Source: Istiophorus platypterus
Lineage: Eukaryota; Chordata; Actinopteri; Istiophoriformes; Istiophoridae
NCBI GenBank assembly: GCA_016859345.1
Contig: CM029119.1
Coordinates: forward strand, 1,960,109-2,024,108
Direction: 5' to 3'
DNA: 64,000 nucleotides
Part shown: positions 57,701-64,000 of the stretch, piece by piece
Layout: each line of letters starts with the position of its first letter
How positions within the stretch are numbered: position 1 is the first letter of the stretch
Program-made: the position numbers and the translations under genes
Notes under the pieces: model-generated
What the model saw: only the letters and a program-made list of their open reading frames with translations
What the model was told of the DNA's origin: nothing
Database searches by the model: none

Positions 57701-60700
57701 TGTTGATGTAGTCGGCATTCCAACAATAAAGTGGTGTGGAGCAGAAGGTGACTACAATGTGATGGTGATGGAGCTGCTGGGGCCGAGCCTGGAAGATCTC
57801 TTCAACTTTTGCTCTCGCAAGTTCAGCCTTAAGACAGTCTTGCTGCTTGCTGATCAAATGGTGAGACTGCCTACTCAGTTATACACATTTCTTACCCCGT
57901 GAATAATGCCAGTGTGCATCCCACATCCTCGTTTCAGATTGTATCACAATTTCTATTGCCATTCTAGAGCAATGAAAACAGAGAAGGTTTCAGTTGCCCC
58001 TGTTATAAAGAATGGTGAGGCAGAATAAAGGCCTTACATTCCCGCTTTTAACAGGCTTATAAAAGGTGCAAACATGGAATGGGGGGCATTGTTATTCCAG
58101 CAATGACTGGTAGTGGAGGTAGTCACAGAGCCACACGACGTCTGTGTAAAAGGCAGAGCTGGCATAGTGGGACAGATGGCGACACTGTTCAGTCACAGGT
58201 CAAGCCTCTTATTCTGGATCGCTTGCATTTGATGTAAAATCACAAACTTAGACAGTATTACGCCAGCTTTGTTTTGTTCATTGTAAGCAAGCAAAGCTGG
58301 TGTAATTACAGTAATTTAGCAGAATCTTTGTTTAAAATGGGCTAATGCTGATATGGATGTATCATTGAGACATATGTACAGTAGACTTGCTCGTAGACTT
58401 GCTTGTAGATTTTTAGATAACTTTCTGATTCTGTTGCATCAGTTTTGCAAATAAAAATGTCAACTCAGACCATTATATATGAATGAATGAGATGGAAGAC
58501 TTTTCCGTTATTGGGTTTTTCCCACAGTTAGGGAATCTTAGAATATATTGCAGGGAGTAGCCTGTTTTAAGTTTTTTTTCAGCAAGAAGACATCATTTTT
58601 TTTGTGTTGTTATCTAAATAATCAACCCTTGACCACTGTGTTTTTTTTAATATAAAAGAATAGAAACGTTTATAGTTGTGAATTCATATATAAAGAGAAG
58701 AAAAACATTTATAGAATACCTGGAATAATTATGAAGGATTTAATACAATTTATTGGCAGTGGTTTGCACTGAATAATATCATGGTCAACAGGTTTAGTCA
58801 TTAATATGCTCTTGTCCAGAAGTGAATGTGCTGGTGTTGCACCAGGGCTTGGTCAGTGCCCTCTTGTTAACGTGCTGTAGTGACCTTATTTGTTTTTGTT
58901 TTTGTTATTCTCCACTACAGATCAGTCGCATTGAGTACATTCACTCCAAGAACTTCATCCACAGAGATGTGAAGCCTGATAACTTCCTGATGGGACTAGG
59001 CAAAAAGGGCAACCTCGTCTACATTATCGACTTTGGCTTGGCGAAAAAATATCGTGACGCTCGCACACACCAGCATATCCCTTACCGCGAGAATAAGAAC
59101 CTGACTGGCACTGCACGCTATGCCTCAATCAACACACATCTTGGGATTGGTAAAATAGGCCTGTTTGATATAAACACATTACTGCATTTGTTAGACGGCA
59201 AATTTGAAGTTGTATTTTTTATTTCCTGAGTGCAGTAATGATCAGTGTTTCCTCCCCTTGTCCTCCTTCTTGTCTATTGTCTCCCTCTATAGAACAGTCG
59301 AGGCGTGATGACCTAGAGTCCCTTGGCTATGTTCTAATGTATTTTAATCTGGGCTCACTGCCTTGGCAAGGCCTCAAGGCTGCTACCAAGAGGCAGAAGT
59401 ATGAACGGATCAGTGAAAAGAAAATGTCCACCCCCATTGAGGTGCTCTGCAAAGGTTACCCCTGTGAGTGTTAACTTCTTTTAGGCTTGCTTAATTAAAA
59501 ATGAAGTCAATAATAATCAAGAATAGTCACTTCCATCAGCTGAGAAAAATTCTCCCTCTTTGTCACAGCTGAGTTTGCGACCTACCTGAATTTCTGTCGC
59601 TCCCTGCGCTTCGATGACAAGCCGGACTACTCGTACTTACGGCAGCTCTTCAGGAACCTCTTTCACAGACAGGGCTTCTCTTATGACTATGTATTTGATT
59701 GGAACATGCTTAAGTTTGTGAGTACTAGTCATAATGTCTTAACTGTATGCGCCTTAAACAACAGCCACAGTAGGAAAAGGCAAAACTGATATTTTTAGAT
59801 TGAAATTATTTGGCCCATATTTTGCATTTGATAACTTTTATGTTGTATTCATGACATATTCACTTTCCCCTAAGGTTTAATCTTTGTTGCCATGACTTTG
59901 ATGATCAACAATCTGCTGTAGTGCCACCGTGAAGTTTACATTTGTGGTTTTTACTGAAATATAACAACTGTTGAATGGATTGCCATGATCTGCTATTCAC
60001 ACCCCCCTCAGGATGATTTATAACAACCTTGGTAATCGTATAACTTTTTCTCTAGCACCATCATAAGGTCAAAATGATAATTTGTTTAATACTTCAGTTT
60101 ATTACCTAACACTTGCGTAACTAAATATAACATTCCTGTCAGCCTCAGCTGCACTTTGTATGTAATGCCAAGTAGCAAATATTAGCATGCTAACATGGTA
60201 AACTAAGATGGTGAACATGGCAAATGTTGAACCTGCTTAACACCGGCATATTAGTGTTCCCAATGTCAGTGTGTTACCATGCTGTTGTTAGCATTTAGCT
60301 CAAAGCACCTCTGTTCCAAATATAGCCTTACAGAGCTTTAGCATGGCTGGAGACTCTTACTTTTGTTTTACCGGTCCTGTTTTTGTTGATTGCCTGCTAT
60401 TGTTGTACACAGGGAGCCAACCGTGCAGCAGAGGAGGCAGAGAGAGAGCGCCGGGATCGTGAAGACAGGCTGAGGCATGGCAGGAACCCAGGGGCCAGAG
60501 GAATACCTGCCATATCAGGAAGACCAAGAGGAACCCAGGACGGAGCCCCGACCACCCCGCTAACACCCACCTCACACACAGGTCAGTTAACTCCAGCCTG
60601 CCTCAGCACCTCTTGACTCTACATTTGTCAGTAGTTGAGATTGATAGAATTGCTGAAGAATCATCTTTATAGTGCGGAGTCTTTCATGATGGAAGTAACA

Positions 60701-61662
60701 AAATCAGACGCCACAAGTTTTCTGATTGTAGTTATCATTTTGTATTTATTTAAATTTTGTCAATATGACAATATGAAATCATTAAACCAGTATGGCTTAT
60801 TATGTTTGTTGAAAAAAACAAAACTGGAAAAACATGTTTGTGTCATTACACAAACTCAGGCACTTGAATCATAATGGTTAGCCAATCCTATTTGTGTGGA
60901 ATTTGATGCAAATAGGGAAGCGTTCAGGAATGTATCATCCTATCCATTTCTCTCAAGAGTAGATCATGCTGATGATGTTCTATGTTTTGGTCTCTGATCT
61001 CCAGCAAACACGTCCCCTCGACAAGTATCTGGTATGGAGCGCGAACGAAAGGTCAGCATGCGTCTGCACCGCGGCGCTCCTGTCAATGTGTCCTCTTCAG
61101 ACCTAACAGGACGACAGGACACCTCCCGAATGTCCACATCCCAGGTACAAGAAACCTCTGAAAAACATCTCTCATCTTTGTAATGTCATCAAACCAGCTT
61201 GGACAGAAGGAAGAAACTCAGTGCTTACTATAGATAATTCCACCTCATCCTACTCTAGGCTTGCAGTAGAAGCTCTCCCCAGAATACACAGGAGGCTTTA
61301 TATTAACTAGTTAGAGGTAGAATTGCATTTTACAGTTTATTAAATTTTGTCATCATGGAAGTCTGCATCTATGATAACTAGAGAGTGAAGGTCATGAAGT
61401 TTTATCAACAAGGTTTGCAAAAGACTTATGCCATACCTTACACAGAACCCAGATCCAGAGCAGAAAGAAAGTCTATATTCAGCTGTAACAGCACATGAAC
61501 GTCATGTCTCTTGTTAGAGAGAAGTGAAGTGCTGCTTTTCAGCCAGATTTCTCCAGTTGTATCGTTGGTTCAGCATGTGGGTTCTGACCTGACATATTGG
61601 GCCTTCTCTCTCCCTTCCCCGAACCTCAGAATAGCATTCCCTACGAGCATCACGCCAAGTAG
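52162..61662 (+). CDS. csnk1d: Casein kinase I delta
   Basis: Ser/Thr kinase that phosphorylates PER proteins in the circadian clock, Wnt components and many other targets. Exons: 52162-52237, 56729-56839, 57712-57860, 58921-59149, 59293-59463, 59569-59717, 60413-60581, 61005-61144 and 61630-61662, all in phase, 408 aa. Kinase landmarks sit at the family positions: glycine loop [12 protein letters not shown] (16-27), Lys38, HRDVKPDN with Asp128, DFG 149-151, and Arg178, the residue changed in the tau mutant of CK1 epsilon. The tail ([46 protein letters not shown]) identifies delta rather than epsilon. It ends [10 protein letters not shown], like the shorter human delta isoform (NSIPFEHHGK). 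Which of the two fish co-orthologues it is cannot be decided here. Confidence 0.95.
54667..54680 (-). promoter_or_regulatory. CTCF-type motif in csnk1d intron 1
   Basis: The minus strand reads CCAGCAGATGGCGG, matching the CTCF core CCASYAGRKGGCRS at every position. It faces the plus-strand motif at 41807. Confidence 0.45.
54744..54801. repeat. Compound (GT)n / (CA)n / (TA)n microsatellite
   Basis: About 13 GT units, then atacatgcacacacacat and a short (TA)n run. Simple-sequence repeat inside csnk1d intron 1. Confidence 0.9.
57861..58920 (+). other. csnk1d: csnk1d intron 3
   Basis: Ordinary AT-rich intron bounded by ATG|GTGAGA and a CTACAG acceptor after a T-rich tract. No additional exon was seen. 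Confidence 0.7.
59718..60412 (+). other. csnk1d: csnk1d intron 6
   Basis: Intron separating the kinase-domain exons from the regulatory-tail exons. Its boundaries are TTT|GTGAGT and GTACACAG. Nothing else was identified. Confidence 0.7.
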
Positions 61663-64000
61663 ACGCACGCCACGTCCTTGTGTGACGGCGGCAACACTGG
61701 GTGAGTCCTGTCTCTAAAGCACCAGGGATGCATACATCCTAACTCCAGTTCTACACTGGACTGCATCTGAGACTTGTGTTCAGTCCTGACTCCAGTATGT
61801 TTCACTTCCAGCCTAATGTCTGCTATTTCATCTGAGACAAATTCTCAAAATACAGAAGTGGCACAAGAAGAAAACGTACGGTGGGCATGAGATTAGATCA
61901 GTAGCATTAAAAAGTCTGTCAGTTTAGAAGTAGTTTGCCTGGAATCAGTGGTGAACACTACGGCAGATGTCAGTCAGTCACCAGTGACCTGGACAAGCAG
62001 TTTGTGAATGAGACTTAGCTTGAATGGCCAGTTATTGCTTTTATATTCCTCCAAACCTTTGCAGCCATCAGGTAGTGCATCTTCTTGGCTGTTATTGACA
62101 TCATGGCTGTCTTTTTCAAGCCCAAGTCTCGTTTCTGAGAAGGAGAGTGCAGTCCTCTTGAGAACTGGAGTGGATAATGCATCACAGTGCATCAGAGCCT
62201 AAGAATGCAACTCCCTCATTACCTACTCAGAGCTGACATAATGCCCCTTTAAGCAGCTCTGCACCTGTGGTTTGTTGCTTGCAGTGTTGGTGTGATGCCT
62301 GAGGCCACATCATACAGATGGCAGGCCTACAGCTATAACACCCAAAGGAATTTACCAACCCACACCTACACCCACACCTCCAACCTTGCTTGATGCTGTC
62401 TAGTATTATTTCACCCTAAGTTTTCTGCCTCTCTGGTCCTCCACACTAAACACTTGCATGATAAGAAGTTACTTGTTTGCAAGTAAGCATTGAGCTTTCT
62501 CGTGGCTGTGGCTGAAAGCATGTGGTCAGTTAAGGAAGGGAGGGCTTTTTGGAGGGAAAAATAAGTTGGTTTGAAAAAAAAAGTCAGTCTGAAATCATTC
62601 AAATCAGTCCATGATTTGTCAATCTCAGAATGCTGAAAGCTCATATAGGGCTTTTCTGGGGAACAACCCAAAACACAAGCTGTAGCCATTGTCAAAGGTT
62701 CTGCTTTTGTTTCCACTGCACTCCCTCTGCTTTTGGGGTGATTTTTCTCAACCTGAATTTCAGCACTGCCCAGGTGGTCCTAAGTCCACATTCCAGGCAC
62801 ATGCAAAGGAATGCCAACATGGTTTGCAACATGGCAAAAAATAGGAAATGTGTTTAGATAAGCATTGCAAGGAAGTTTTTAGCAATGTACAGTTACAAAG
62901 GATTCACAATATTAGAATCGTGTTTTTCTTTAATATTATGTATTTGTCTCTGTAAACTTTTTTGCACAGTGTGGGAGTGTTGTGACATACACTGAAGTAA
63001 GCTTAAAGTAACTTCTGGGTACTGTCAGTATTTTCAAGTTCATATAACATTTTCACTAGTGATCTGTGTTTTTCCAGTTATTAACAGGGCAGCCCTACCA
63101 AATGCTGCATTGCTATATTTTCTCCTGGGGAAAAAATCTCATTGACTTCCCTGTCTTTAGAGACAGGATCAAATCCAGCCACAGGATGTTGTGTGTGTGC
63201 ATGTTGATGGCATAGAGCAGAGAAAGCTGGAAGAGTAGCTGCGAGGGTGTCCTTTGGGTCAAAGATCTGTACCAAGAGACACACCCAGCTCTGTAGAGCT
63301 GCTCAGCGTCGAGAGATCTCGTGTTCTCGTGTCTCTGATCCACTCTTTCAACTTGCTACCACAAGGCATTTAATAGTCTTCAAATGAAAATAAAAAGGAG
63401 AATCTGTATTAGCCCCACTATTTCCATTATGGTCTGTCCCTAAACTACAATGCACTCGGCACACTTAAATACCAGCAGTGCTTGAAAGTGATAACATTTG
63501 TAGTGGTGACATGCAGGATACAGCAAAACTGAGTATACCCCTGGTCAAGTATCAATAAAATTTTAATTATAAAGCCTGTCCATTAAATACAATTTAATTT
63601 ATTTTACAGGCAGTTTTGCCAACTTAGTGCCTTTGATGCTAGGTTTTTCCAACTTTTCACACCCTTTAAATGAACTTTCTTCACAAAAGCACCTAGTGAC
63701 AAATCTAACTTTTTGTACAAACCATAATAACTTTCCAGAGAAGAGAGTTACAAGTATTGCCCTGCAAGCAAAAGGGCAGGTTGTCAGTGGGGTTTTCTAT
63801 CAATTGACCACTGACACAAACTTGAATGAGCTTCTAACTTTATCTTTGAATGATCAATTTACAAGTAAATATGGCTGAAGTCACAGCACAGCTGCTGTCT
63901 TTAACTTATGTGAATGATGACTTAGTCACATTGCGTCTTGGTTATAAAATCAGGCTTTAAGCAGCCAAGCAGCAGCTTGAAAATTGCATGGAAACAAATA
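61663..64000 (+). other. csnk1d: csnk1d 3' UTR with probable intron, and downstream flank
   Basis: The exon carrying the stop codon seems to continue only to 61700, where CTGG|GTGAGT is a strong donor. The rest of the 3' UTR would then lie on one or more later exons. An AATAAA occurs at 63554-63559 but cannot be tied to the transcript from sequence alone. No further coding exon, including one for the longer human delta C-terminus, was recognised. Confidence 0.4.

Overview
The window is vertebrate nuclear DNA, almost certainly from a teleost fish. Its genes are split into short exons with GT/AG borders, their proteins align closely with vertebrate orthologues, and the space between them holds degenerate Tc1-like transposons, fragments of the L2-type LINE common in fish, and long (CA)n and (TA)n tracts. 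There is no operon, CRISPR array or prokaryotic system.

Five protein-coding genes can be reconstructed. From left to right they are: ipmk (minus strand, only coding exon 1, 4183-4396); ube2d1 (plus, complete, 7 coding exons, 147 aa, 15325-22201); tfam (plus, complete, 7 exons, 289 aa, 24551-27572); polr3d (minus, complete, 8 exons, 401 aa, 31551-41176); and csnk1d (plus, complete to one C-terminal isoform, 9 exons, 408 aa, 52162-61662). For the four complete genes all exon phases close and the summed coding lengths are whole codons. These genes do not share one pathway. They are housekeeping functions: inositol polyphosphate kinase, E2 ubiquitin-conjugating enzyme, mitochondrial DNA packaging and transcription, RNA polymerase III subunit, and a circadian/Wnt kinase. 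The ipmk-ube2d1-tfam block matches the human 10q21 gene order except that cisd1 is not seen. polr3d and csnk1d lie on other human chromosomes.

Layout: 1-4182 is ipmk intron 1. 4183-5650 is the ipmk first exon and a CpG-rich promoter. 5.65-15.1 kb is intergenic with a LINE tail, a Tc1 fossil, a long (TA)n tract and an antisense LINE RT fragment. 15.1-23.1 kb is ube2d1, with a Tc1 fossil in intron 3. 24.3-29.3 kb is tfam, with tandem ETS-type motifs in its promoter. 31.5-41.8 kb is polr3d, with a Tc1 fossil in its longest intron-rich part and a LINE fragment in intron 1; another rearranged LINE lies in its penultimate-to-last intron. 41.8-42.5 kb holds a textbook CTCF motif next to a 26-bp minisatellite with higher-order structure. 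43-51.5 kb is gene-poor. 51.6-61.7 kb is csnk1d, and 61.7-64 kb is its downstream region. tfam and polr3d are convergent; ipmk/ube2d1 and polr3d/csnk1d are divergent pairs about 11 kb apart.

I found no convincing undescribed system. The most checkable observations are the tfam basic tail, the ordered minisatellite beside the CTCF site, convergent CTCF motifs around the polr3d-csnk1d interval, tandem ETS sites at tfam, a pre-miRNA-like hairpin in ube2d1 intron 1, and an unexplained coding-like stretch near 42.65 kb.
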